DNA of 64,000 nt from positions 27,397,927-27,461,926 of the forward strand of contig CM051030.1 of assembly GCA_027627225.1 (NCBI GenBank). The letters are read 5' to 3'. The first letter of the stretch is position 1, and each line of letters starts with the position of its first letter. The DNA is from Congeria kusceri. Taxonomy: Eukaryota; Mollusca; Bivalvia; Myida; Dreissenidae. The notes below the pieces were generated by a model. It saw only the letters and a list, made by a program, of their open reading frames with translations. It searched no databases and was not told the DNA's origin. A program made the translations under genes and the position numbers. Of the stretch, positions 35,387-47,173 are shown piece after piece.

Positions 35387-38300
35387 TTACAACTCCGAAA
35401 AGTCGAATGAAAACGAATTAGAGAGTGGGCCCGGGGACTCCAGCTGGATGTGGCGAATCGGCCTTACTGGTCGACGCAAGATCTCATTAATTTTACTCAC
35501 ACAGTGAGCCCTCCAATCCGCCTCTTTCTGCATGTCCGGGTAAAACCTCACGACATAGCGCTTGATGGCCGCTTTTCTAGTAGGGCTCAGTGGCTCCTTT
35601 TTCTGGTGCCCCCCACCAAAATAATTGTAATTGTTGCGAACGTTACAATCCGTGAACAGCTCCGGATATAGCCGCTGAACGAGGTGAGCGGCGAAGTTCC
35701 CGGCGTTGTGCGATTGGCTTTGAATAGACCTTAGCTGTTCGTCCGTAAGGAAGGCGTGCGCCGGTACCTCGCCCTCACTCGCCGACTGTACTTCCGGAGC
35801 AGTTGTAGAGATGATGTTTGTTGCTGAAGACACTGACTGGGCGAGCATCCCCAGCATCGTCGCCATCATCGCCCTTAGCTCTGCAACTTCTTGGGTTAGT
35901 CCATGGATTGCACGTGTGTGCACTTCCTCCTGCCGCCGATTGCAATCAAGATCCCGCTGCATCAACCTCTGGGTGTTGACCAGCTGGTTGATGGCTGACA
36001 TCAGACACCCCGGAACTGCGTCGCTCCTTCCACTTGTATGGGTCGGTCGATTGGCCGTCAATTCCTGGTGTCCGATGTTCTCCGCGTTCGTCGCTCCCTG
36101 ATTGTTGGTCGCTGTCCTCGATGTCGCTGGCACTCCCTGCTGATTGGCGGTCTCTGTAGTTGATGTTGTTGTCCTCGATGTTGTTGGCGCTCCCTGATGA
36201 TTGGCTGTCTCTGAAGTCGGAGTCGTTGTCTTCGGTGTCGTCGATGTCGCTGTCTGTCCCTGTGGATCTGCGGTCTCCATCGGTTGGTCCTCTTCAGTGG
36301 CTGTCAATGTAGGTTGTCCTGTTGTCGATACATGTAGATCTTCCAACGTCGCTGGAGTAACTATTCGAAGAACTGCTGCAGCCGGTTTCCCAGCCTTTGT
36401 CTGAAACGATTGTCAAAACGAAATAAGTCAGTTTTCCTTTTAAATACGTGTTTTTGTTGTTGGCTTAGTTGGATTTGTCAACACCAGAATACCATTCTTC
36501 CGTGTCACATTTTACCAGCTATGACTATTTGTCAGACATACAAAGATGCTATCAATGGAATTTCATTGGAAATGAATGTTATGTTTAATAACCCCAACGA
36601 AAGTGACATACATGTATGAAGAAGCATTTGTGTCCACTACCACGATTGGATACACATTCATAACAAAATGTCTCGTAATTCGACCATTGCATTAGCATCA
36701 TGAACAGTTTTGCTAGGGCGTCGGATCTAAATGTAATCCTCATGTGTAAATTATGCAGTATTGTAACTACGTGATAATTAATAACTTAGTGATGATTTGA
36801 ATAAATAAATGAAACTGTACCTTTTGCCTTTTTGGTTGTGGAGTTTTGTTCGTGTTTTTTTTTTCCTTGCTGTACTTGTAATTCTCGACGGCTTCATCCA
36901 TTTCGCTTTCGCGACCCTCTGCCAACACTTCCGCTTGGGCCTCTTGGTCAATTCTCCCCCATTGCACGCGATAGGTCTGTCCCACGATCACCTATAAAGT
37001 AAGATCTACATGTGTCTACATGTGTTTTCGTTCGTAATGAAATTTGTGTGCGGGGGAGTTTAAACAAATTGTGTAAAAGCGGTTTACAGGCGCCCTTGGT
37101 CCAGATTTATTCATATACATTGAAGTGTAAAATCGCTGACATTTCTTTTAACAAAGAAGAAAGTGAACAAATATCGACATGAGAACATGTAGCTCAAGTC
37201 GTATAATGTTACACTGTACCCGTATTCCAATTAACATATTTTTGACACGGGTAGCGGGTCTGTGCAGCCATGTATCCTGTAAACACTACGATATTTTGAC
37301 ACGTGACACTACATTTATCATACACGAGTGTACATTCCCGAGTTCGATACCCATGTTAATTCAATGACACTTGACGCCCATTGAAGTAGGGACGGAAGAT
37401 GAACACTATATAAAGAATGTTTTGTTTTATTCGACATCCGTTGCTTTTCATTTAGTTTTCAATCGAATTATTAAACATGGTGAAAGTTTCACATAACACC
37501 AAATTACGGATAGTTGAAATGTACAAGACTGGTACAAGATTGAATGTTATCGTAAAAAAATTAAAAAGTTCAGATGTGATTGTCTCACGACAGCTAGTGT
37601 CTTACTGGATTACCCACTTCTGTAACGGTCATTTTCATCCAGAAGTAGTTCGAGTAAAACGTAAAGAGTTTAGGGTCGTTTCGTTGAAGGATTTAGAGGT
37701 AGTGAAAAGTTCTCTTACAAATAACTGTCATCAGTCTAGCAGAGATATTCATAAGGAACTGGTGAGCGATGGTTCAACGATATCATTAAGCACCACACAA
37801 ACACTGATCAAGGACGCTGGATTTACAAATAGCACGCCACGATACTCGCAGATGGTGAAGGAGCGTAACCTTCAACCTAGAGTTGATTTCTGTAACATGC
37901 TTATTAGTTCTAATGACTCGCTGGATGACATAATTTTTAGCGACGAAAGCTCAGTACAGCTTCACAACAACAGAACAACGAGTTACAGGCCAGAAGGTTC
38001 TGCAAGAACGTCCATCCCGAAACCTAAACATCCCCTAAAGGTTCATGTGTGGGCCGGCATTAGCCGCCGTGGCCCAACGCAGATGGTAATTTTTGACGGA
38101 ATTATGGCCAGTGTATTTTTTACGGAACATATTTTAAAAGAGACTTTACTTCCGTTTGTTCATGCAAAATTCCCGGATGGGCACAGATTCCGGTCAAAAC
38201 TTACGCGGAAATTCATGGCAGATAATGGGATTAACTGGTGGGAAGTGTGGCCATCAGGTATGAATATTGTACATTTAATTGATTGTTGAAACGGACTTGT

Positions 38301-39661
38301 TAACTGATTAGATTTGATTGATACAATATGCCACTAAACATATTAAGCATCTCAAGTATTTTAATAAGAAAATTATCAAGAGGACGCCATTACGATTTAT
38401 ATACATGTTGTTAACAATATAATACTTGTTGTTATAACTGATGATTTCCCGTGAAACGGTATTTCCAGCATCGTCATTGGTCCGTCATATACACTTAACG
38501 AAATTTGTGTATATAAGTTTTAAAATTTCATATTCGTCAATATGTGAACGGGTCCCTATATTCTCTGTTATAAGCTTAGCGTAATTTACGTCGGCTATTA
38601 CTCGCTATTATCATTCCCTAGAAACAAAATATTGTGAACGTTCTAGTTAGCAAACGTAACGAAGACGTTATATTTTGACTCGAATTAATAAATGTATGCA
38701 GTGCGTGCATGATTTACATATATCATACCGATACTTTATGTGCGCTTTAAACTTATTTTTTAAAGAGAGTCCCGACCTCAATCCGATAGAATTCGTCTGG
38801 AATCAAATGAAACGGCACGTGGCAAAGGCTTGTCCACGTACCAAAGAGGAACTCCAACAGTGTCTTCAAGACTTCTGGGTTAGAATAATGAATGTAGAGC
38901 TTTGTAACAGGTACATTGATCACTTGTTTAAAGTTGCGCCTGTGTGCGTCGCGATGAACGGGAAGGCCACCGGTGAAATACCCAAAAGACTGTTCAGTAC
39001 AGTACGTTCCAGTCGTAAAAGTTTTGAGCACTTTGCAAGATTAATAAAGAGTGTCAGTGTGGCGAAGAAACTTGTAACGCTTAACGTGTGAATTTCGTGC
39101 AGTCAATCAGTAAGTAATTTGTAACAAAAACCCACATACAGACCGTATACCGGTGAACTATATAAATCGTTAGCTGTATAACTTTGTTGACTTGTGTTAA
39201 TTGGTCCTTAGTGCCGGTACTCAAGATACATGAAACTGAAGTTTAATTCGCAAATTCTGAACTTCTTTTTTATATCATCAACACTGACAATATAGATTGA
39301 TATACTTCTACTAATTCACAGAACGGAAAATATATCAGTTTGTCCTGCATCATAATTGCGATTCAGTTTAATAATACATGTACAAATGTCAAACTCTACA
39401 TAATACAGGTACATAATGTAAAATGGCATCATACCAGAGATCAGAGTCGCTCGTATAATACTCTACTGCGACTGTGGAAGCATAAGAACCAGACCATTTT
39501 GCAGAAGATGCATGTATGTGTATGTATAATTTGCAATTTGTACTTACTGGTGCTTCCTTGTCTGTTTTGAAGAATCCTCTAGAACGAACTTGCAATTTTC
39601 CATCACACTCGTACCTAACCAGGTAATGTGTAATTGTCTTAGTCAATGTTCTCAGTGACAT
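35387..39661 (-). CDS. BEN-domain protein gene of the transposon (three exons)
   Basis: Exons on the minus strand: 39661-39548 (38 codons, start MSLRTLTK), 36991-36821 (57 codons) and 36400-35387 (337 codons plus TAA), giving about 432 aa. All junctions are phase 0 with good sites: donors CCA|GTAAGT and AAG|GTACAG, acceptors TTTATAG and GTTTCAG. The N-terminal part ('HYLVRYECDGKLQVRSR' with 'VGQTYRVQWG...AEVLAEG') looks like the small Tudor/SH3-like module often found before BEN domains. Next come a basic stretch (PQPKRQK), Thr-rich imperfect repeats (TANHQGAPTTSRTTT), a predicted coiled coil (RQEEVHTRAIHGLTQEVAELRA, described by its heptads) and the BEN domain at residues about 311-404 ('FAAHLVQRLYPELFTDCNVR', 'RKAAIKRYVVRFYPD', 'CVSKINEILRRP'). 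BEN domains bind DNA and chromatin factors. Intron 1 (2,556 bp) contains the transposase gene in antisense. No stop or frameshift is seen. A longer N-terminus from an in-frame ATG at 39745 is possible. Confidence 0.78.
37407..37415 (+). promoter_or_regulatory. possible TATA box of the transposase gene
   Basis: TATATAAAG lies about 62-70 bases upstream of the transposase ATG. Spacing fits a short 5' leader; there is no other support. Confidence 0.35.
37477..39091 (+). CDS. Tc1/mariner-type DDE transposase (two exons, catalytic segment missing)
   Basis: Exon 1 is 37477-38257 and exon 2 is 38766-39091; intron 38258-38765 (508 bp) has donor CAG|GTATGA and acceptor TTAAAG. Splicing joins a split Glu codon to give 'WPSESPDLNPIEFVW', and the protein is 368 aa. 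Residues 1-120 form the paired-like helix-turn-helix DNA-binding part. The first catalytic Asp is D156 ('IIFSDESSVQLH'), followed by 'PKHPLKVHVWAGISRRGPTQ'. The final Glu is E269 in SPDLNPIE. Between 'PDGHRF' (238) and 'SKLTRKF' (from 240) the family normally has a short segment carrying the second Asp; here it is absent in frame, so only D249 (ADNG) remains, 20 residues before E269 instead of about 35. The copy is therefore probably inactive although open throughout. The gene lies antisense inside intron 1 of the BEN gene. Confidence 0.82.
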
Positions 39662-40194
39662 TGTTCCAGTAATCGACACGGACACAACAAAATAATAAAT
39701 ATTGTAACACTTCGTATGTTTGTCACGTTTATATTCACTTTTCACTTCGGCAGTAATAATATAAACATATGTACACTATTTCAACACTGTATAAATCCAA
39801 AATAGTACGTTCCCAAACTGTAAGAGTAAACCATATAGTGGCATTAAGGCAAAAACATTTCTTTTTTATAGGCCTCTTGTTTATTGAATATATGTTGGTG
39901 TGAATAACAAAATAAAATCTTTTATATTCCAATTAACATGATGTCTTTGAACCTACGTTTGCCGACTTGTTCAGTGGATAAGAGTGGGAAAAGTTAGTAT
40001 TCTTACAATGGAAAATGCAGGACTTGTTAATTTGAAATTTGTTGCTGTGAATAACAAATTAGAACCTTTTTATTTACCAATTAACCTAAAACATAAAGCT
40101 CATTGTGAAACAAAGGGTTCAATAATTACACAAATTTGTGTAAAAAAAAACAACAAAACTTGAAAGAGAACCCCTCCCCGAAAATGACTTAATA

Positions 40195-40361
40195 AAATCA
40201 CGGCGATCCACGGCGATTTCTTGTCAACATTTTATCAACACTGCCACCGCGATTGTCCACGGTGTAGTCACCGCGTTCCATTGTGGTCCACGGTGATCCA
40301 CGCTTATCGCGGTGATTAAAGCGGGGTGTCACGCGGGGCTGAATCGCGGTGATGCGTGGTG
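40195..40361. promoter_or_regulatory. right subterminal CG-rich repeats of BEN transposon
   Basis: Copies of 'ccacggtgatccacg', 'caccgcgatt', 'atcgcggtgat' and 'tcaccgcgtt' mirror the block at the left end. It probably also contains the promoter of the BEN gene, which is transcribed leftward from this side. Confidence 0.55.
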
Positions 40362-40389
40362 GAAGGCAAAAAAGTCGCTGGGTGTAGTG
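40362..40389 (-). repeat. right terminal inverted repeat of BEN transposon
   Basis: Ends GGGTGTAGTG next to TA. It is the complement of the left end with 26 of 28 positions equal. Confidence 0.9.
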
Positions 40390-40401
40390 TACCATAATTT
40401 A

Positions 40402-40475
40402 CCAGGTATTACGCGCACCCATGTATAACGCGCACCCGATTTTTGAAGCAAAATTTGGGGGGAAAAAAACTAGAA
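40402..40475. mobile_element. one end of an 'ACGCGCACCC' MITE
   Basis: 'ttacgcgcacccatgtataa' followed by 'cgcgcacccga' matches the ends of the element at 56392-57277. The other end is not found, so it is a fragment next to the BEN transposon. Confidence 0.5.
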
Positions 40476-40589
40476 AACAATTTGCAGCTGTTGTTTGTTT
40501 ATGTCCACTGCTGTTATTTTACCTACGTTTGTCCATGTTTTTTGTTGTTGTTGTACTGGAATAGATTCCTCAATTTACTTTCATAGAAA

Positions 40590-42365
40590 ACATAATCATT
40601 ATAAATTTCATAAAAGCTTTCATAATTACCTTGTGCATGAAACACCTATAGATCCAAATTGAATATAAATATTCATGTTAATGTTCATTAAAACTTAATA
40701 TTCTATAAGTTTTATGCCGTAACGCAATCTCCATTTTAATTCCAATACATGCATTTTCTCACTCCCTTTTAAAATCTCCAAACTATCCAATGCATTAAAG
40801 GCACACACAAGGTGCTTTTAAATTAACACAACCACCAATAATTTAATCAAGAATTTACAAACACATAAAATAAAACAATATGACCAAACACTTTTTTTTA
40901 CATTTTCTTAAAAGAAATGGAATTTGACTAGTTTTATTTCCATTTTATTGTTTACATTAAAAGGAATGTTAATCCCCTATGCACGATTTTTGCATGGAGA
41001 AATCCCGTTACTGTGTTCAGTGAAGTGTTTCAATTTCGAGGGTCCTCTAATCAACCTATAATAGTACCAAAAATTGTACATTGGTACAACAAATTGAGAA
41101 AACATAGGTAATTATAAACAAAGCAATATGGTTTATCTATGCGAATTAACTTATACGTGGTCAGAAACTTACCAAGCGATTTTTAGTTTGTAAATTGTTG
41201 AATGTATTATAAATTACACACTTTAAATACTGTTCGTAATGTTTTATAGACGGCCCTCAGAATGACTTGCCCAGTTTATGTCATTTGATATTACTTTTAT
41301 TAGTACTGTTATTCATGAAAAGCATGGAACTTTTAAAAATGACCACACTAGCAAATAAATAAAGCAAGTGTTTATAAACAGTTTACTTGGAGGATCAGTG
41401 TTTTTAATTGAAACGGTATCCAAAAATCAAATAGTTTCGTGATGCAGGATATAACAGAAGCTTAAACATACAATAATACAATTTTACCAGACATTTAAAT
41501 GTCTGTTTTAATCGTTAATTCTAAAGTTGACAATTGTCACCTTTAATGTGGCTTTAACAAAACAACTGTCTGATTTTAATGACACCCTCATAGGCACACA
41601 CAAGGTGCTGCAAGTTAAAACAACCCTTAAGATCCAAAGCAAACCATTGTACATTTTTTTTTTTTTAAATGGTCCTTGACACATTTTTATTCCACTGTAT
41701 TGTTTACATTTTAAAAACATTTGGTGCCCTAATTTCCTGTAATAGGAATGTAGTTCACATGCATGATATTTGCATGAAAAAATCCCATTATTGTGGTCAG
41801 TAAAGTATTCAATTTCGAGGGTCGGTTAATAAGCGTACTAGTGTGAATGTTATAAAGACATAAACTGGTACAACAAATTCAAAAAACATTGGGAATTATA
41901 AACAAAGTTACATGTTTAGGTATGGAAATTTACTTGTTAGTGGTCAGAAACTGACCAAGTGATTTTCAGTTTGTAGATTATAGAACGTATTATATATTTA
42001 AAATTTCAATAACTGCATAACATGCTTCATAGACGGCCCTCAAAATGACTTGTCCAGTTTATGGGAATTTATATTACTGTTAGAGGTACAGTTATTCATG
42101 AAAAGTATGGAACTTGTGCACATAACCACTTTGTTTTTATTAACAGACTGACATCCGCGTCGCACGATCATTAGCACATAAACAAAGCTAGTGTTTATAA
42201 ACAGTTACTTGGAGGATCATTGTTTTTATTTGAAACGGTATCCAAACACCAAATAGTTTCCTGACCAAGATATAACTGAAGCTTAAACATACAATAATAT
42301 AATTTTACCAGACATCTAAATGACTAAATTCTAAATTTGACCATTTCCACCTTTAATGAGGCTTT
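40590..42365. repeat. diverged tandem duplication of about 0.8 kb
   Basis: The segments at about 40795-41505 and 41590-42325 run in parallel. Shared boxes in the same order are 'ggcacacacaaggtgct' (40800, 41594), 'caatttcgagggtc', 'aattataaacaaag', 'acggccctca.aatgactt', 'tttataaacagtttacttgg' plus 'aggatca', and 'gaagcttaaacatacaataa'. The offset is about 790-820 bp with many substitutions and small indels. There is no coding sense; it could be two units of a long satellite. Confidence 0.72.
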
Positions 42366-43780
42366 AAAATTTCCCCTGGAATGCTAATTCATTAATGCTC
42401 TATCAACAGTGCTTACATTGTTCAGGTACAATAGTATTGATTGATGCTTTTTTCACTGACCATGTGCTAATTGTGTTACACACTTAACTGCTACAAACTG
42501 CTAGAAGCTGGCCCCAGTGCTGGCCCCAGTTCTGCTGTCACATCAAAGACTTTTTTAAGTTTGATTGACACGGTTGCTATGCTGTTGCTAACAGCCTGCA
42601 GATTTAGAGGCCTGGCTAATTGATGATGTCCTGCTTTCACTCTTTTCAGTTGTAACAAGTGTAATTATCAATGACTGTGTTTATGGATTTTATTGTTTAT
42701 TCAATTTGGAAATATAATTGCAAGGTAATTATAATCCAATGTTTTGTCAATAATATTATTAAATTAATATGAAATAAAAATAACGAAAAATAAACTTAAA
42801 TTAAAAAAAAAAAAAAAAATGCTTGAAGTGAAAACTATTGTCAAATCCAGCCAGTGGTTTCTGACAAAAAGATTTAAGATTTCCAGTTTTTTTGGCGTAT
42901 CTGACCTAGATTTCTTGCGATAATTATGCAGCGGGAAAATTGAATGCCAATAGATTTGGGCAAATTTTCTAATTTTAGGGAATGCAAACTTCAAACAATG
43001 GTTTAACGTATATCAATAACTGTTGCATACTTTTGGGGATTAAAAATTTACATAATTGTTTACATTAGCCGTTAAATTAAAGTTATAAACGTATCTTTGA
43101 CATACACTATAGAAATGAACATAATTATGAACAATTTTACTCATTGTATGTCATGATCAGAATGTTATATTCATTCACATAATGAAATAACTATATTGTT
43201 TAGCCTACATAATCAGCACGCTCTATAAATAGCAATTACAATGCTACAATTCAAGGGGACGACAGTTGGTCACAACGTACAATGTTGCCTGTTGAGCTCG
43301 CAAGCACAAAATACAAAGTGGTAAATTTCTGGTATTTTTCTGGTAAATAAGCAAAACAAATATTAGCAAATTTGATTGAGCTTAAATTTCCTATTATTTT
43401 ATCATTGTGTATAAATATTATAGTACGCTGTAACCGACTGTTGTCCCCGTGAATTAATTCTAATGAGTACAACTCCAGCGAGAGAATCATTCTAAACATA
43501 ACACGCGGTAAAGCTGTGTTAATACACAAGCACCAATAAGCGTCTGGAGAATCCTACACCCGAGAATTGCAATAAATGGGGAATTCATGAACTGACTGCT
43601 CATTCCCGCTATTATATTCTGACAATGTTTATTTGTTAAATTTGCCAGACAAATTCATGTATCAATTATGTTTACGTAAATTACTAGTATTTAGCTCATT
43701 CATGTATCACTGGTAATAACATGGGGCAGTATATGATCGGTTTATTCATGGTACAGATATTAATAATTATTTAGTTTATC
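42366..43780. other. unannotated sequence with small fragments
   Basis: A run of 17 A at about 42802-42818 precedes a family I fragment (42832-42890, 'aaatccagccagtggtttct'). The rest is AT-rich; no exon is supported. Confidence 0.35.
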
Positions 43781-43794
43781 TCAAATCAATTTTG

Positions 43795-44218
43795 GGGGCC
43801 GATACGTTTTCTCATAGTGTAAGAAAATCTAGTGCCCAAGAAATCTCCTTAGTAGGGACCGAAAAATCTGGGGTCCAAGAAGTCTCCTTAGTAGGCAACG
43901 AAAAATATGGGGTCAGTGAAGTCACAGCTTGGTCCTCTTGTATAATATTTAGGGCAAAAAAAAGACATCTCAATATTAAATTCAACGCTGGTTGTCTTTT
44001 GTGAAGACATTTCTTGTTAAGCTTTTGGTTGTCATGGCAACCAAAGTTTGCAATATATTCAAATGAATTAAATGAAGTTGTGTAAGGACCATCCCAGAAA
44101 CATTCCTGCCAAGTTCGATTAAAATCCACCGAGTGGTTTCAGAGAAGAAGTTGTTTGAAGTAAAATATTGACACTGGACAGTGACTCCTTCAGCCCTTTG
44201 TGCTCAATTGAGCTAAAA
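43795..44218 (+). repeat. family I-type relic with tail
   Basis: 43830-43915 has two copies of a 38-39 bp unit ('agtctccttagtaggcaacg'). 44010-44218 matches the terminal block of the family I element at 50085-50312 ('tggttgtcatggcaacc', 'accatcccag.aacattcctg', 'ccgagtggtttcagag') and ends 'tgtgctcaattgagctaa'. Confidence 0.6.
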
Positions 44219-44854
44219 AGAATAAGTCGCTTTGAAAGATGTTACCAATTCAGGCCTGTTAACCAGACCTTCACACCTGTTAACCAGACCATCAAAATAA
44301 ATCTTAGATGATAAATTAATTTAAACAACAGGGCCATGAGAGTGTACCTTGCTCACCAGAGTGGATAAGGAACTAAATTGTTCTAAGAAAGTTTAATGAA
44401 GATTCGGCTAAGAATGTGGCCTCTAGAGTGTTCACAAGCTTTTTCTTCAATTAGGCCTGGTGACCTAGTTTTTGACCCCATCTTACCATTTTCAAACTTA
44501 TCCTAGATATCAATGGGACAAATGTTCTGAGCAAGTTTCATGATTATTTGGCAATAAATGTTGCACCTAGAGTGTTCACAAGCTTTATCAAGTTTTCAAT
44601 ATTAACATACAAGGTGTGTCAAGAAATTTCGTGGACATCTCTGAGTTACGCATTTTTAACGTCGCTGTATCAAAAGAAAGTATATAACTGGAAACTATCA
44701 AGTGTTTAAATAAAATATTTGAAAGAATTTGAAAGAGACAATCCCTATTAATTGCAAATTATATTAAGTTTAAAAACATCATGTGCGGTTTAATGGCGAA
44801 CATCATATAATTGACTGAAATGTGGGTTTATTGATAATGCAAAACATAACATAA

Positions 44855-46280
44855 AGAAGAGGGCTACGATGGCCCTAGGTCGCTCACCTGAGTTTAAGGA
44901 ATCATAGTGGCTTATAACAAGAGCTTAGAGTGCTAAAATGCATCACATATCTCATATTAAATCTTAGATTTTCTACTTGCATCTTTTTAGTTAAGATAAT
45001 GATCATGCAAACAGTTTGTAAACGACTCTTTTGCACATAGCATATGTGATTTTGTATATGTTTTCTCAATTAATGATTGTATTTGTATATATCAAGTTAC
45101 CTGCTTATGTAAATGAGTATGTCAATGGCTAGACATAAATGTCAACGAAAACAATACCAATTTAATTAGAACATTAGTTTTATATTATTATCATTTAAGA
45201 TATATACCGTAACATCTCCGTCATAAGGCGAGATTTTAAGCCTCTAAAATCATGTTCATAACTTGTGGGGCAGATCACCAAAAAAAAAATCGTAGCATAT
45301 TACATTGAATTTTTTGTCAAAAGCATTTGAATTCGTACCTGCATATTGGCTAATGCACGCATTATAATCCATCTATAATTATCACAGTTTCTTTCGACTA
45401 ATTGCCGACAATTAAGACAAATTGCAAAACTGTTTCATAACTATTAACTCTAAGGGTGCACTAAAAAATAATACACCTTCAGCCAAAACACATGATTCTC
45501 ATGTACAGCATATTGCTAATTAAACTGGCTGGAACCGGTCCACATCTGTCAGAGAGTGATTTCAGACTTCAATGCATTTACTGCAGACACTACCGTATAT
45601 ACCCACTTATTACGAAATACACTGACCAATTTTCAGATCGTATTTAATGACAATTCTAAATCGACTCAAGGGATTGTTACAATAAGAAATACGTTTCTGG
45701 AATTATGACATGTCTAGACCCCCTACCCTCCTCTTAATATACTGAACGGATTTGCATGATCGAAAAATGACTCTTGGAAACTTGAAACAAACGTAATTTC
45801 GGGCATATGCCGGAAAACTTTTACCAATGCAAATATGTAACCTCTGGGCCTTGCGGTTTCAGAGGAGATTTTAAAAGTCATTTTGCTATCTAAGTCTACA
45901 TAAACCATGTGACACCTGGGGTGTGGCCAGTTTTGGACCCAGGGGCATCATTTAAACAATCTTTGTAGAGGACCACTAGAGGATGTCACATATCAAATAT
46001 GAAAGCTCCAAGACTTGTGGTTTCAGGGAAGAAGATTTTTTAAAGTTTTCAGTTTTTAAATCTATTTTTAGCTCTGGTGACCTACATATGCAGCAGACCG
46101 AAACGATTTGAACAACTTTGAAAGAGGGTCACCCAAGGATCATTCCTGTGAAGTTTCGTGAAAATCTGCCAAGCGGTTTAGGAGGAGATGTCGATTAAAT
46201 GAAAATGTTGATGCACGACGCACGACGGACAAAAGGCGATCACAAAAGCCACCATGAGCACGGTGTGCTCAGGTGAGCTA
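44855..46280 (+). repeat. family A pearl-like element inside the mariner
   Basis: The head 'agagggctacgatggcccta' plus 'ggtcgctcacctgag' is at 44857. About 900 bp of unrelated AT-rich sequence follows, then two A units (45830-46070), the closing block, an ACG-rich microsatellite (46208-46232) and the tail 'caccatgagcacggtgtgct' plus 'caggtgagct'. Confidence 0.75.
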
Positions 46281-46422
46281 AAAACACACAAAAAGGTAAA
46301 TGTCGTTGAAAATCACGTAAAAGTCATATATGTTACGACATCATTTCATCCAAGTTGGTTGTTATTGTACGTGTTGTCATCGAGATATCGGTATTTGTTT
46401 CGCCCGTGTATCTCCAGTAGCA

Positions 46423-47108
46423 ATGGCGTCATTTGACGATGAAGAGAAGAGAACCATTATCAAGATGTGAATCGCCCTTCAGCGAACTCCTACAGAGATG
46501 ATGAAAAGTTACAGCGTGCCACCAAACAACAGAATGTGTGCCGCTCTGTTGTCTACAAATGGCACAGGCGGCTTTCTGAGAGTAGGGAGACGAGTAAGGC
46601 AGATGACAGGTCCTGTTGGGTGACGGTGGCAATGAAAACATCAGTTATGGCGGTTGAGAAGTTTGTGTTAGAGGATGCCGGCTAACTGTCAGAGACATCA
46701 GTGAACAATTGGACATTTCCTGGAATTCAGTTCATAATATTCTGACACAAAACACAAAACGTGACGAAAGTTTGCGCTAGGTGGGTCCCTAAAATATTAC
46801 CAGAGGACAACATTAGATCACAGGTTTCTGCATCAACCGCTTTCTTGCAGCGAATTCGAACTAAGGGTGACACATTTCTACACAATATAATCACGAGGGA
46901 TGAAACATAGATCAACCTGTTCGATCCTGACACAAAGCAGGAATCGTCAGTGTGGAAGGTCATCGTATTCACCACCTCAAATGGCCAAGGTAGCTAAGTC
47001 AGCAGGGAGCGTGATGTTCATCTTCTTCCTAGACACTCAGGGTATGCTGCTGGTCCATGCTGTGTCAGAGGGACAGACAGTGAACGCCATTACTATTCTT
47101 AGGTTAGA
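46423..47108 (+). pseudogene. mariner transposase, 5' part (broken)
   Basis: The start ATG at 46423 gives MASFDDEEKR, with a stop soon after. In shifting frames the typical mariner order appears: 'RRLTVRDISEQLDISWNSVH' (helix-turn-helix), 'NIITRDET' with the first catalytic Asp, 'LFDPDTKQESSVWK', 'SAGSVMFIFFLDTQGMLLVH' and 'GQTVNAITIL'. Several frameshifts and stops show it is long dead. The frame breaks off at about 47108, where a compound insertion begins; the 3' part is at 49255-49512. Confidence 0.75.
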
Positions 47109-47173
47109 ATGTTAATAATATTAACTGCAATATTTAACATGTGTCTCTTGTGTTCAAATTTAAACATATACAC

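Larger units (their letters stand above)
34379..40389. mobile_element. complete two-gene Tc1/mariner-type transposon with BEN-domain gene
   Basis: A 6,011-bp element flanked by TA on both sides (34377-34378, 40390-40391). Terminal inverted repeats of 28 bp, starting CACTACACCCAGCG, agree at 26 of 28 positions. Inside both ends lie about 170-190 bp of CG-rich subterminal repeats unlike the AT-rich surroundings. It encodes a DDE transposase on the plus strand and a BEN-domain protein on the minus strand, with the transposase gene wholly inside intron 1 of the BEN gene. The TA duplication, DDE fold motifs and helix-turn-helix-like N-terminus place it in the IS630-Tc1-mariner group. Its size is well above the 1.3-2.5 kb usual for Tc1 or mariner, because of the second gene and introns. 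I do not recognise a named family. It was inserted into a family I array. Confidence 0.88.

Noticed and set aside
35450..36404. Plus-strand open frames opposite the BEN exon
   Set aside because: They are antisense shadows of the Ser/Thr-rich BEN exon; they have no motifs.
38246..38250. D249 (ADNG) taken as the middle catalytic Asp of the transposase
   Set aside because: Spacing to the final Glu is about 20 instead of about 35 residues, and the surrounding 'KFMADNGINWW' matches the helix just before the last catalytic block in this family.
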